A program made the position numbers and the translations under genes. The notes under the pieces are model-generated. The model saw nothing but the letters and a program-made list of their open reading frames with translations. It was not told the origin of the DNA and did not search any database. Below are positions 1 to 7,202 of a stretch of DNA of 22,043 nt, in pieces. Source of the stretch: Bact-19 sp038319215 (lineage in GTDB: Bacteria > Bacteroidota > Bacteroidia > Bacteroidales > ML635J-15); NCBI GenBank assembly GCA_038319215.1, contig JBBQCZ010000056.1, positions 1-22,043 on the forward strand, written 5' to 3'. The number at the start of each line of letters is the position of its first letter. The first letter of the stretch is position 1.

Positions 1-912
1 CACTCCCGAAATATTTGTGCGATAATATTCATCCACAATCACTTTACCTCTTTCTGTTATAATGCCAACCTCTTCAAGTCCGATATTTTCAATATTTGTA
101 GTTACCCCTACGGCAGATAAAACAACCTCACACTCCATTTGAGCATCGCCTTTTTTATCGGTATAAAAAACAGTACATTTTCCGTCAGAAACTTCTACAT
201 TATTGACAGAAGTGCCAGTCATAACTTTTATACCAACTTTTTTAAATGAGCGGGCTAATTGTTTGGAGACTTCCTCGTCCTCTAAAGGCACAATTTCGGG
301 TAAAAATTCGACAATAGAAACTTCACAACCCATTGAGCTATAAAAATACGCTAACTCTGTGCCAATTGCGCCAGAACCAATCACTACCATCGATTGTGGT
401 AATTTTTCTAGGCTCAAAGCTTTGCGATAACCAATAATATTTTTGCCATCCTGTTTAAAGCCATTCATTTCCTTTGATCTAGCACCTGTAGCAAGAATAA
501 TATGCGCAGCAGTTAATTCCTCAATGCTGCCATCATCTTTCTCAACAGACATAATATTTGCAGAAAGAAGTTTACCAAAACCTTTAACAACTGTAATTTT
601 ATTTTTTTTGAAAAGATATTCGATTCCTTTACTCATATTTGAAGCAACTTCTCTGCTTCTAGCAATAACTTTTGTAAAATCAGGCTTTGCAATTCCATCA
701 ATAATAATTCCGTAATCTTCGGAATGTTTAAAATAGTTAAAAACCTGAGCACTCTTTAACAATGCCTTTGTTGGAATGCATCCCCAATTTAGACATATAC
801 CACCTGGCTCCGCTTTTTCAACAACTGCCACATTCATACCAAGCTGCGATGCACGAATTGCAGCAACATAACCACCCGGTCCACTTCCCAATACTATTAG
901 ATCAAAATTCAT
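1..912 (-). CDS. lpdA: Dihydrolipoamide dehydrogenase (E3), N-terminal part, cut by the window edge
   Basis: This is a flavoprotein disulfide reductase that reoxidises dihydrolipoyl groups of 2-oxoacid dehydrogenase or glycine cleavage complexes using FAD and NAD+. I translated the minus strand from the ATG at 910-912; the frame stays open to position 1 (304 codons), so the C-terminal third, including the His-Glu dimerisation domain, lies outside. Visible features: the FAD dinucleotide fold GSGPGG at residues 9-14, the redox-active disulfide in GGICLNWGCIPTKALL (Cys40 and Cys45), the ATGAR strand near residue 145, the NAD fold starting VVIGSGAIGTELA, and a late RGKVIVDEYYRTNISGV leading to the second FAD contact. 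The Trp before GC replaces the more usual Val, which I recall as common in Bacteroidota paralogs. The neighbouring usp gene is divergent, so no operon is visible. The Lpd family call is firm; which complex it serves cannot be told from here. Confidence 0.95.
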   Translation of the reverse strand, partial: MNFDLIVLGSGPGGYVAAIRASQLGMNVAVVEKAEPGGICLNWGCIPTKALLKSAQVFNYFKHSEDYGIIIDGIAKPDFTKVIARSREVASNMSKGIEYLFKKNKITVVKGFGKLLSANIMSVEKDDGSIEELTAAHIILATGARSKEMNGFKQDGKNIIGYRKALSLEKLPQSMVVIGSGAIGTELAYFYSSMGCEVSIVEFLPEIVPLEDEEVSKQLARSFKKVGIKVMTGTSVNNVEVSDGKCTVFYTDKKGDAQMECEVVLSAVGVTTNIENIGLEEVGIITERGKVIVDEYYRTNISGV

Positions 913-986
913 ATTATGTAAATTAACAATTTGAATGAAAAATCGAATTTATAAAAAATAATTCGAAAAATAAACAATTTTTCTAT

Positions 987-994
987 TATTTTTG
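987..994 (+). promoter_or_regulatory. Candidate Bacteroidota -7 box for the universal stress gene
   Basis: TATTTTTG fits the Bacteroidota -7 consensus TAnnTTTG and lies about 90 bases before the usp start. No TTG is seen 17-20 bases upstream, so this is a weak call. Nothing else distinctive is visible in the 913-1083 divergent spacer. Confidence 0.25.
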
Positions 995-1083
995 TTTAAA
1001 TTTACATACTGATAAAAGCACACCTTACATAGTATGGAAATTATCAAGATTTGAGCAAAAATGTAAAACCAAAAAATTAACTT

Positions 1084-1881
1084 ATGGAAAAGTGTATATT
1101 AGTTCCTTTTGATTTCAGCAATGAAGCAAATTTTGCTTTGGATCATGCATATGAGTTGGCAAGAATATCAAAATTCCCAATTCATCTCTTATATGTTGTT
1201 CAAAACGAACGTGAAGTTGAAGAATGGCACGCAGAACTGAAGAAAATTGCTGATAAATTTGCACAAAAGCATAATTACAAAGTTGAAGCAGTTGTTAGAG
1301 CTGGCAATCTGTTTGAAACTATTTACAATTATGGAATAGAAGCAAATGCTTATCTTGCAGTTATGGGAACTCATGGTGTTAAAACCATTAAGCGTGCAAT
1401 GAAAGTAATTCAAAAATTTGTAAAAATTCCTTTCATTTTAGTGCAGCGTCCTATTAATTATGGCGAATACGATAAAATTTGTGTGCCAATTGATGATGAT
1501 AAAAAGTCTAGAGCTAAATTTTTGTGGGTAAAATATCTAAATAATTTATTTGAAAGTAAAGTATATGTTGTTTACCCAGAAACAAATGATTCTTCAAGAA
1601 AAGCAGAGATTAACAGCAATTTAATGTTTGCGACATCAATTTTTGAAAAAGAAAATATGGATTTCGAGATTAAAGCAGTTCCAGAAGCAAACTTCTCTGA
1701 TAATATTTATGATTACATGAGCGAAATAGAGCCAGACGTTGTACTTTTTATGACTGATAAATACAAAAAATCTGTTACAGAACTAAAAAGAGCCCGAAGC
1801 ATCGAGTTATCTAAGAAAATTCCAATTATGTGCGTAAATCCAAGAACCGACATTATAAAGTTGGGTGGATTCGCCTATTAA
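1084..1881 (+). CDS. Universal stress protein, two Usp domains in tandem
   Basis: This is a cytoplasmic UspA-family protein of 265 residues, about twice the single-domain length. The first domain covers roughly residues 1-121: a starting beta strand ILVPFDFSNEANFALDHA, a middle KVEAVVRAGN strand, and a terminal IPFILVQ strand. The ATP-binding signature G-2x-G-9x-G(S/T) is only half kept: Gly95 and Gly98 are present in MGTHG, but the expected Gly-Ser/Thr is replaced around residues 108-109 (Val-Ile). The second domain (about 130-265) restarts with ICVPIDDD and ends PIMCVNP, and lacks the glycine loop altogether. ATP binding is therefore doubtful, and the protein may act by dimerisation or protein contact. 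The gene is monocistronic, divergent from lpdA, and convergent with a Crp/Fnr regulator across a shared terminator. The target process is unknown. Confidence 0.85.
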   Translation: MEKCILVPFDFSNEANFALDHAYELARISKFPIHLLYVVQNEREVEEWHAELKKIADKFAQKHNYKVEAVVRAGNLFETIYNYGIEANAYLAVMGTHGVKTIKRAMKVIQKFVKIPFILVQRPINYGEYDKICVPIDDDKKSRAKFLWVKYLNNLFESKVYVVYPETNDSSRKAEINSNLMFATSIFEKENMDFEIKAVPEANFSDNIYDYMSEIEPDVVLFMTDKYKKSVTELKRARSIELSKKIPIMCVNPRTDIIKLGGFAY

Positions 1882-1900
1882 GAAACAAAATACATAAATA

Positions 1901-1936
1901 AAAAAAGTCAGATTTGATTGCAAGTCTGACTTTTTT
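1901..1936. terminator. Bidirectional intrinsic terminator between usp and the Crp/Fnr gene
   Basis: A perfect 12-base inverted repeat, AAAAAAGTCAGA at 1901-1912 and its complement at 1925-1936, encloses a 12-base loop. The stem ends in six A on the left and six T on the right (T-rich sequence continues to about 1942), so both strands show hairpin plus U-tract. It serves the convergent genes ending at 1881 and 1980. Confidence 0.9.
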
Positions 1937-1979
1937 GTTTTTTAATTGAGTTAATAATAAAAACGATAAGCTAAAGTAA

Positions 1980-2612
1980 TTATTTCTTTAAATTCAAATT
2001 TACCTCATTGCGTTTAATTTTTATTTTTCCCGCAGTCTCCAATTGCTTCAAATGACGAGAAACAACTTCACGCGTAGAATTAAGTTCTTCAGCAATCTGC
2101 TGATGGGTCATCTTCAAAATTCCATTAGTTTTTGCAGTCCTGATAATTAAAAAGCGTTCCAATCTTTCTTCCAATTTAGTAAATGCAATTGAGTTAATAC
2201 TTTCCAAGAGTTCATCAAATTTACTGCGATAATTTCCAAAAACAAAAGCCCTCCAGATTTGATATTTTACAATCCAAACATCCATAAAGTAAGATGGAAT
2301 CATTAAAATTTCAGAATCGGTGGCAGCAATTGCCATAACATTTGTTTTGGCTTGATTTATACAACATGATACCGACATTGCACAAATATCGCCACGATAC
2401 AAAGAGTACAAATATAGACCAGCACCCGACTCCTCTTTTCTCATTATCTTAACCTCTCCTTTAGTAATTAAAGGAATAAATTTTATTTGAGAATCCTGTT
2501 CAATAACCACATCCCCTTTAGAAAAATCCTTCAGTAATGCATTTTCGCTGATGTCTGTTAACAAGCCTATGTCATTTAACTGAGGGAAAATTGCTTTTAA
2601 TACGTCTTTCAT
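1980..2612 (-). CDS. Crp/Fnr-family transcriptional regulator
   Basis: This is a 210-residue regulator with an N-terminal cyclic-nucleotide-binding-type beta-barrel (about residues 25-118), a dimerisation helix (about 120-155), and a C-terminal winged helix-turn-helix whose recognition region is MTHQQIAEELNSTREVVSRH (168-187). The cAMP phosphate-binding signature (GE-L-x(n)-RxA) is not kept; the equivalent stretch reads GDICAMSVSCCINQAKT, with Cys77, Cys83 and Cys84, so cAMP is an unlikely ligand and a redox, metal or haem signal is possible. The N-terminal Fnr iron-sulfur cysteine cluster is absent. The gene is divergent from ppdK and shares a 169-base spacer with it. A dyad at 2650-2669 in that spacer could be its operator, allowing autoregulation and control of ppdK; this is inference. 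The effector is unknown. Confidence 0.88.
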   Translation of the reverse strand: MKDVLKAIFPQLNDIGLLTDISENALLKDFSKGDVVIEQDSQIKFIPLITKGEVKIMRKEESGAGLYLYSLYRGDICAMSVSCCINQAKTNVMAIAATDSEILMIPSYFMDVWIVKYQIWRAFVFGNYRSKFDELLESINSIAFTKLEERLERFLIIRTAKTNGILKMTHQQIAEELNSTREVVSRHLKQLETAGKIKIKRNEVNLNLKK

Positions 2613-2649
2613 AATTTGAATTTGACAAAATTTATAGTATCTATTAACT

Positions 2650-2669
2650 ATTGTTTAAAAATAATCAAT
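2650..2669. promoter_or_regulatory. Dyad in the crp-ppdK spacer, candidate regulator operator
   Basis: ATTGTTTA-AAAA-TAATCAAT: two 8-base arms match as an inverted repeat at 7 of 8 positions around a 4-base centre. Its centre is about 64 bases upstream of the predicted ppdK transcription start, close to the class I activator distance, and 38-57 bases upstream of the regulator's own ATG. It does not fit the classical FNR or CRP spacing. In AT-rich DNA such dyads arise by chance, so confidence is low. Confidence 0.3.
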
Positions 2670-2687
2670 AATTTAGATTAAAATCCT

Positions 2688-2717
2688 TTTGTAAAACATT
2701 TTTTTTTCTTAATTTTG
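2688..2717 (+). promoter_or_regulatory. ppdK promoter, Bacteroidota -33/-7 type
   Basis: TTTG at 2688-2691 and TAATTTTG at 2710-2717 are separated by 18 bases and match the Bacteroidota consensus TTTG / TAnnTTTG. Transcription would start near 2722-2725, leaving a leader of about 58 bases before the ATG at 2782. Confidence 0.65.
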
Positions 2718-2781
2718 AATACTTGAAATAAATGTAAATTTTTAACATAAAATACTTATTATCAATAAATTACAGTTTAAT

Positions 2782-5490
2782 ATGACAAACGTAAAAAGAG
2801 TTTACTCATTCGGAAACAAGCAAGCCGATGGTGACAGTAAAATGAAAAATTTGCTTGGTGGTAAAGGTGCCAATTTGGCCGAAATGTGTTTATTAGGTTT
2901 ACCGGTACCTGCCGGACTTACTATTACTACAGATACCTGTACCGAATATTACGAAAACAATTGCCAACTTCCTGCAACACTTATGGATGATGTATGGGCA
3001 GCAATGGAAAAAGTTGAAGAAGCGATGGGTATGATATACGGTGATGGTGATAATGCATTGTTGGTTTCTTGTCGTTCTGGCGCGCGCAGTTCTATGCCTG
3101 GCATGATGGACACAGTATTAAATATTGGTATCAGTTCCGCAACAATACCTGGCTTGATCAAAAAAACAAACAATCCTCGTTTTGTTTATGATTCATATCG
3201 TCGTTTAATTATGATGTATGCAGATGTTGTTATGGATAAAGCTGAAGGCTTAGACAAAAACATCCGTCGTCAATTAGATGAAATGCTTGACGAATACAAA
3301 CATGCAAAAGGATTTAAATCAGATACAGATCTAACAACTGACGATTTAATGATTTTAGCTGATAAATTTAAGAAAAAAGTTAAAGAAGTTTTAGGCTCTG
3401 AATTCCCTGATGATGCAAAAGCGCAATTAGAAGGTGGAATAAAAGCTGTTTTCAAAAGCTGGAATGGTAAAAAAGCAATTTCTTACCGTCGTATCGAAGG
3501 TATTCCTGACAATTGGGGAACTGCTGTTAACGTTCAAGCAATGGTATTTGGAAACATGGGCGATTCTTCTGCAACTGGTGTTGCTTTTACAAGAAACCCA
3601 GCTACTGGTGACAATATTTTTTATGGAGAATGGCTTGTTAATGCTCAAGGCGAAGACGTAGTTGCGGGGATTCGTACTCCAAGTCCACTTAACGATGACA
3701 CTAAAAACGAGCAAAACAAACATTTAATGTCAATGCAAGAGCAGTATCCTACAATTTACAAAGAATTATGGGACATACGCAATATTCTTGAGGATACTTT
3801 CAAAGACATGCTTGATATAGAATTTACTGTTCAAGAAGGTAAATTATATATGCTACAATGTCGTGTTGGTAAAAGAACAGGAACTGCAGCATTGAATATG
3901 GCAATGGATATGTTGGCTGAAGGTCGTATAGATGAAAAAACAGCTGTTTTACGTTTAGACCCTGCACAACTTGACGAATTATTACACCCAATTGCTAATC
4001 CTGAATCTGAAGCAAAAGTTACTCCTGTTGTAAAAGGTTTACCTGCTGGCCCTGGTGCTGCTGTAGGAAAAGTTGTTTTCTCAGCTGAAGATGCAGTTGC
4101 TTGGACTCGCCGTGGCGAAAAAGTAATTCTAGTTCGTAAAGAAACAAACCCTGAAGACGTTGAAGGTATGCGCGTTGCTGACGGAATTCTAACTGCTTTA
4201 GGTGGAATGACTTCCCATGCTGCACTTGTTGCTCGTGGTTGGGGTAAATGCTGTATTGTTGGCGCCGGCACAATGGACGTTAATGAAAATACAAAAACAG
4301 CAACAATTAAAGATTCTGGAGTTACAATTAAAGAAGGCGACATTATCACATTAAATGGAACAAAAGGCCATGTTTACAATGACGAATTGGAATTGATGGA
4401 TGCAACAGAAAATCCACGTTTCCAAAAGTTTATGACTATGGCTGATAAATTCAGAAGAATGGGTGTACGCACAAATGCCGAAACTCCTGAAGATGCACAA
4501 ATTGCTCGTGATTATGGAGCTGAGGGTATTGGACTATTCCGCACAGAACACATGTTCTATGGTAAAGGCGCTGATGAGCCATTATTCATTCTTCGCAAAA
4601 TGATTCTTTCATCTACAGTAGAGGAGCGTCAGGCTGCAGTAACTGAATTATTCCCATTTGTTAAACGCGATATGAAAGGAACTATGGCAGTTATGGATGG
4701 ACTTCCTGTTACATTCAGATTACTAGATCCTCCGCTTCATGAATTTGCTCCTCACACTGCTGAAAAACAAGCTGAAATTGCAAAAGTTATTGGAATAAGT
4801 GTTGAAGAAGTTGCAAAAAGAGTTGATAAACTTCATGAAACAAATCCTATGATGGGTCACCGTGGTGTTCGTTTGGGAATTACTTATCCAGAAATAACAG
4901 AAATGCAGTTCCGCGCATTATTCGAAGGTACTGCTGAGCTTCTTAAAGAAGGTAAAAAACCAATCGCCGAAATTATGGTACCAGTTACTTGCGATGTAAA
5001 CGAATTAAATATTTCGAAAGTAATTTTCGACAAAGTAAAGAAAGAAACAGAAGCAAAATTTGGTATCGAAATCCCATGTCTTTACGGAACAATGATTGAA
5101 ATTCCAAGAGCTTGTCTTCTTGCTAATAAAATGGCGGAAACTGCTGAATTTTTCTCTTTCGGAACAAACGACTTAACCCAAATGACTTATGGATTTAGCC
5201 GTGATGATGTTAGCGGATTTATGCAAGACTATCTAGACAAAAAGGTTATGCCTGCAGATCCTTTCCAAACAATAGATCAAGAAGGTGTTGGCCAACTTAT
5301 AGAAATGGCAGTTGTGAGAGGTCGTAGCACTCGCAATAAACTTAAAGTTGGTATTTGTGGCGAACAAGGTGGCGATCCAGCATCTGTTGAATTCTGTAAC
5401 AGAATGGGATTGAACTATGTTTCATGTTCTCCATTCAGAGTTCCAATAGCTAGATTAGCTGCAGCTCATGCAAATATAAAACAGTCATAG
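2782..5490 (+). CDS. ppdK: Pyruvate, phosphate dikinase
   Basis: This enzyme interconverts pyruvate, ATP and phosphate with phosphoenolpyruvate, AMP and pyrophosphate. It allows reversible, PPi-linked glycolysis or gluconeogenesis in the cytoplasm. At 902 residues it is full family length. The N-terminal nucleotide-binding half contains LLGGKGANLAEM and the SCRSGARSSMPGMMDTVLNIG loop (about residues 95-118). The central swivelling domain has the phosphorylated histidine in GGMTSHAALVARG (His479). The C-terminal TIM barrel has GIGLFRTEHMF, the MGHRGVRLGITYPEI stretch, the SFGTNDLTQMTYGFSRDD metal and PEP site, and the catalytic cysteine in CGEQGGDP (Cys859). All key residues are present. The gene has its own promoter at 2688-2717 and a strong terminator after it, so it is probably monocistronic. 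The divergent Crp/Fnr-type gene is a candidate regulator. Confidence 0.98.
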   Translation: MTNVKRVYSFGNKQADGDSKMKNLLGGKGANLAEMCLLGLPVPAGLTITTDTCTEYYENNCQLPATLMDDVWAAMEKVEEAMGMIYGDGDNALLVSCRSGARSSMPGMMDTVLNIGISSATIPGLIKKTNNPRFVYDSYRRLIMMYADVVMDKAEGLDKNIRRQLDEMLDEYKHAKGFKSDTDLTTDDLMILADKFKKKVKEVLGSEFPDDAKAQLEGGIKAVFKSWNGKKAISYRRIEGIPDNWGTAVNVQAMVFGNMGDSSATGVAFTRNPATGDNIFYGEWLVNAQGEDVVAGIRTPSPLNDDTKNEQNKHLMSMQEQYPTIYKELWDIRNILEDTFKDMLDIEFTVQEGKLYMLQCRVGKRTGTAALNMAMDMLAEGRIDEKTAVLRLDPAQLDELLHPIANPESEAKVTPVVKGLPAGPGAAVGKVVFSAEDAVAWTRRGEKVILVRKETNPEDVEGMRVADGILTALGGMTSHAALVARGWGKCCIVGAGTMDVNENTKTATIKDSGVTIKEGDIITLNGTKGHVYNDELELMDATENPRFQKFMTMADKFRRMGVRTNAETPEDAQIARDYGAEGIGLFRTEHMFYGKGADEPLFILRKMILSSTVEERQAAVTELFPFVKRDMKGTMAVMDGLPVTFRLLDPPLHEFAPHTAEKQAEIAKVIGISVEEVAKRVDKLHETNPMMGHRGVRLGITYPEITEMQFRALFEGTAELLKEGKKPIAEIMVPVTCDVNELNISKVIFDKVKKETEAKFGIEIPCLYGTMIEIPRACLLANKMAETAEFFSFGTNDLTQMTYGFSRDDVSGFMQDYLDKKVMPADPFQTIDQEGVGQLIEMAVVRGRSTRNKLKVGICGEQGGDPASVEFCNRMGLNYVSCSPFRVPIARLAAAHANIKQS

Positions 5491-5510
5491 TACTGAATAT
5501 TATTAACCTC

Positions 5511-5550
5511 ACGAACTTCAAGATTATAAAGATCTTGAAGTTCGTTTTTA
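5511..5550 (+). terminator. Strong intrinsic terminator after ppdK
   Basis: A perfect 14-base stem (ACGAACTTCAAGAT at 5511-5524, complement at 5532-5545) with a 7-base loop is followed by a T-run ending at 5549. It lies only 18 bases before the next plus-strand start codon (5563). Confidence 0.9.
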
Positions 5551-5562
5551 AAATAATCAATT

Positions 5563-5931
5563 ATGGAAATTATTGGAAAACTTATTAAAAAACTGGAAGT
5601 CGTTTCTGGCGAAGGTAAAAATGGACCATGGAAAAAGCAAAATTTCGTTATCGAAACTCAGGCTGCTGATTATCCTAAAAAGGTTTGCTTTACTGCTTGG
5701 GGCGACAAAGTTGAACTTAACTCAGTTACAGAATCGGACATTATTAAAGTATATTTCGACGTGGAAAGCAGAGAATATAACAATAATTGGTATAACGATC
5801 TTAAATGTTGGAAAGTTGAACTAAACACTCCTGGTGGTGGAACAGCTCCTGTTGCAGATTTACCTCCAATTTCAGAAAAGGATATTCCTTTCGATTTAGA
5901 AGATGATCCAGGTGACGACTTACCATTCTAA
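5563..5931 (+). CDS. DUF3127 protein, OB-fold-like with SSB-type acidic tail
   Basis: This 122-residue protein matches, from memory, the Bacteroidota family DUF3127. The core (about residues 1-88) reads like a small OB-fold: alternating strands with GPWKKQNFVIET (21-32), KKVCFTAWGDK (39-49) and a Trp-rich WYNDLKCWKVE stretch (76-86). A linker rich in Gly and Pro follows, and then an acidic tail with two motifs of the SSB-tip kind: DIPF at 107-110 and the C-terminal DLPF at 119-122. In bacterial SSB that tip recruits replication and repair partners, so single-stranded nucleic acid binding with partner recruitment is a reasonable guess, not shown here. The gene follows a strong ppdK terminator by 18 bases with no visible promoter box between, so its expression may depend on read-through or an internal promoter. 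Confidence 0.85.
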   Translation: MEIIGKLIKKLEVVSGEGKNGPWKKQNFVIETQAADYPKKVCFTAWGDKVELNSVTESDIIKVYFDVESREYNNNWYNDLKCWKVELNTPGGGTAPVADLPPISEKDIPFDLEDDPGDDLPF

Positions 5932-5943
5932 GAAAAAAATCAA

Positions 5944-5963
5944 TTAGCCTTTCCGAAGGCTAA
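5944..5963. terminator. Short stable hairpin after the DUF3127 gene
   Basis: TTAGCCTT-TCCG-AAGGCTAA is a perfect 8-base stem with a 4-base loop, 12 bases after the stop codon. Only a weak T-tract (CTTATTT) follows on the plus strand, so it may be a transcript-end stabiliser or a weak terminator. Confidence 0.55.
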
Positions 5964-5972
5964 CTTATTTAC

Positions 5973-6030
5973 ATCCCAAATTACAAATTTCTGCAAAATC
6001 TGTTGGAATTTGTTATTTGGGATTTTTATT
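5973..6030 (+). terminator. Longer imperfect hairpin with T-rich tail
   Basis: Arms at 5973-5989 and 6007-6023 pair at 16 of 17 positions around a 17-base loop and are followed by TTTTATTTG. It fits a backup plus-strand terminator for the DUF3127 transcript. The 5932-6108 spacer holds this and the hairpin at 5944-5963; nothing else is evident. Confidence 0.55.
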
Positions 6031-6108
6031 TGTTCGCAATACCGATTTGAAATTTATATCTTGTTATTTGCAACTTGTTTCGCCACAGCTAATAATGGAT
6101 TCTATACA

Positions 6109-7152
6109 TTATCTGATCCCAGCATTTCGTAATGCTTGATGGTATTTGCGAGCATTTGCTTCGTGCTGTGCGTTTGTAACGGCAAAAACATGATAACCCG
6201 AAAAATCATCCTTAGCACAGAAGAAAATATAATTATGTTTTTCATAATTTAGAACTGCATCTATGGAGCTAACCGAAGGAATATTTATTGGTCCAGGAGG
6301 CAATCCAGAATATAAATATGTATTGTAAGGTGAATCTATTTGCAAATGTCTATTTAAAACACGTTTTATTGTAAAGTCACCAGTTGCATAAACTACGGTT
6401 GGGTCGGCCTGAAGTAAAATACCTTTGTTTAATCGGTTAATATAAACTCCGGCAACTCTTTGTTTTTCATCGTTTTTCTGGGTTTCGGCCTCCACTATTG
6501 AAGCAAGAGTGCTTACTTCAGATTGAGACAAACCAATATCTGCAGCTTTCTGCTGTCTATCCTCGTTCCAGAATTTTTTGTACTCTTCTGCCATTTTCTC
6601 AACAAATTTTGCAGCCGATGTATTCCAGTAAAATTCATACGTGTTTGGAATAAACATTGTTAAAAAAGTCTTATTAGTAAAACCGTATTTTAATGCAGTT
6701 TCGCTATTATTTAACAATTCAGAAATTTGAGTTGAATCAGCTTCAATATAAACAGCAATTTTTCCAGCCAAAATATCCAAACTACGAACAGAAATAAAAC
6801 TAAGCTTTACTGGCGATTGCTTTCCACTTCTCAATAAGTTTACCAACTCATTATTAGACATTCCATTTTTAATTTCGTATCGTCCAGCTAAAACTTTTGA
6901 AGGATATTTTTTATGTTCTGCTACCAATTTAAATGATTCCATATCTGAAATGTAACCAGTTTTGTCAAGAATTAGCAAAACATTTTCATAATTTGAACCA
7001 TTTGGAATATATAAATATGCCGGTTCATTCTCAACTTTTACATTAGGTCCATAAATATATCCGTAGTATTTACTTCCAAAAACATAACCCACCACAGCCA
7101 AAGCCACAAATACGATGATAAATATGACAAATACTTTTTTCTTTTTAGCCAT
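6109..7152 (-). CDS. mltG: Endolytic murein transglycosylase MltG (YceG-like)
   Basis: MltG cleaves nascent glycan strands in the inner-membrane leaflet facing the periplasm and sets peptidoglycan chain length. The 347-residue protein begins with a Lys-rich cytoplasmic tip (MAKKKK) and one membrane helix (about residues 7-27), followed by a LysM-like region (about 43-110) and the YceG catalytic domain. The catalytic glutamate lies in ASIVEAETQ (Glu221), followed by the conserved RVAGVYINRL, QADPTVVYA, SPYNTYLYSGLPPGPI and a C-terminal YHVFAVTNAQHEAN stretch, all typical of the family. Length and order match full-size MltG. It is divergent from a DUF2807 lipoprotein gene, with a 50-base shared promoter region. 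Its 3' end faces the DUF3127 gene across two hairpins. Confidence 0.96.
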   Translation of the reverse strand: MAKKKKVFVIFIIVFVALAVVGYVFGSKYYGYIYGPNVKVENEPAYLYIPNGSNYENVLLILDKTGYISDMESFKLVAEHKKYPSKVLAGRYEIKNGMSNNELVNLLRSGKQSPVKLSFISVRSLDILAGKIAVYIEADSTQISELLNNSETALKYGFTNKTFLTMFIPNTYEFYWNTSAAKFVEKMAEEYKKFWNEDRQQKAADIGLSQSEVSTLASIVEAETQKNDEKQRVAGVYINRLNKGILLQADPTVVYATGDFTIKRVLNRHLQIDSPYNTYLYSGLPPGPINIPSVSSIDAVLNYEKHNYIFFCAKDDFSGYHVFAVTNAQHEANARKYHQALRNAGIR

Positions 7153-7172
7153 TACAAAACATAATTAAATAT

Positions 7173-7188
7173 TATCTTAGCAAAAATA
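7173..7188. promoter_or_regulatory. Back-to-back divergent -7 boxes for mltG and the DUF2807 gene
   Basis: TATCTTAG at 7173-7180 reads rightward as a near match to TAnnTTTG. CAAAAATA at 7181-7188 reads leftward as TATTTTTG, a full match. The two boxes abut and form an approximate palindrome (12 of 16 symmetric positions). No -33 elements are obvious. The spacer is only 50 bases, so the two promoters must overlap. Confidence 0.4.
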
Positions 7189-7202
7189 TTTTAATTACTG
7201 AT

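Noticed and set aside
443..715. A 90-codon plus-strand open frame
   Set aside because: It is antisense to conserved dihydrolipoamide dehydrogenase sequence on the minus strand, which explains it.
2650..2669. Reading the dyad as a classical FNR or CRP site
   Set aside because: The half-site distance does not fit TTGAT-N4-ATCAA or TGTGA-N6-TCACA; kept only as a low-confidence operator.
3831..4349. A 172-codon open frame antisense to ppdK, with others at 3427-3723 and 2949-3173
   Set aside because: They lie wholly inside a fully conserved PPDK and their composition mirrors its codons; no start context or family pattern.
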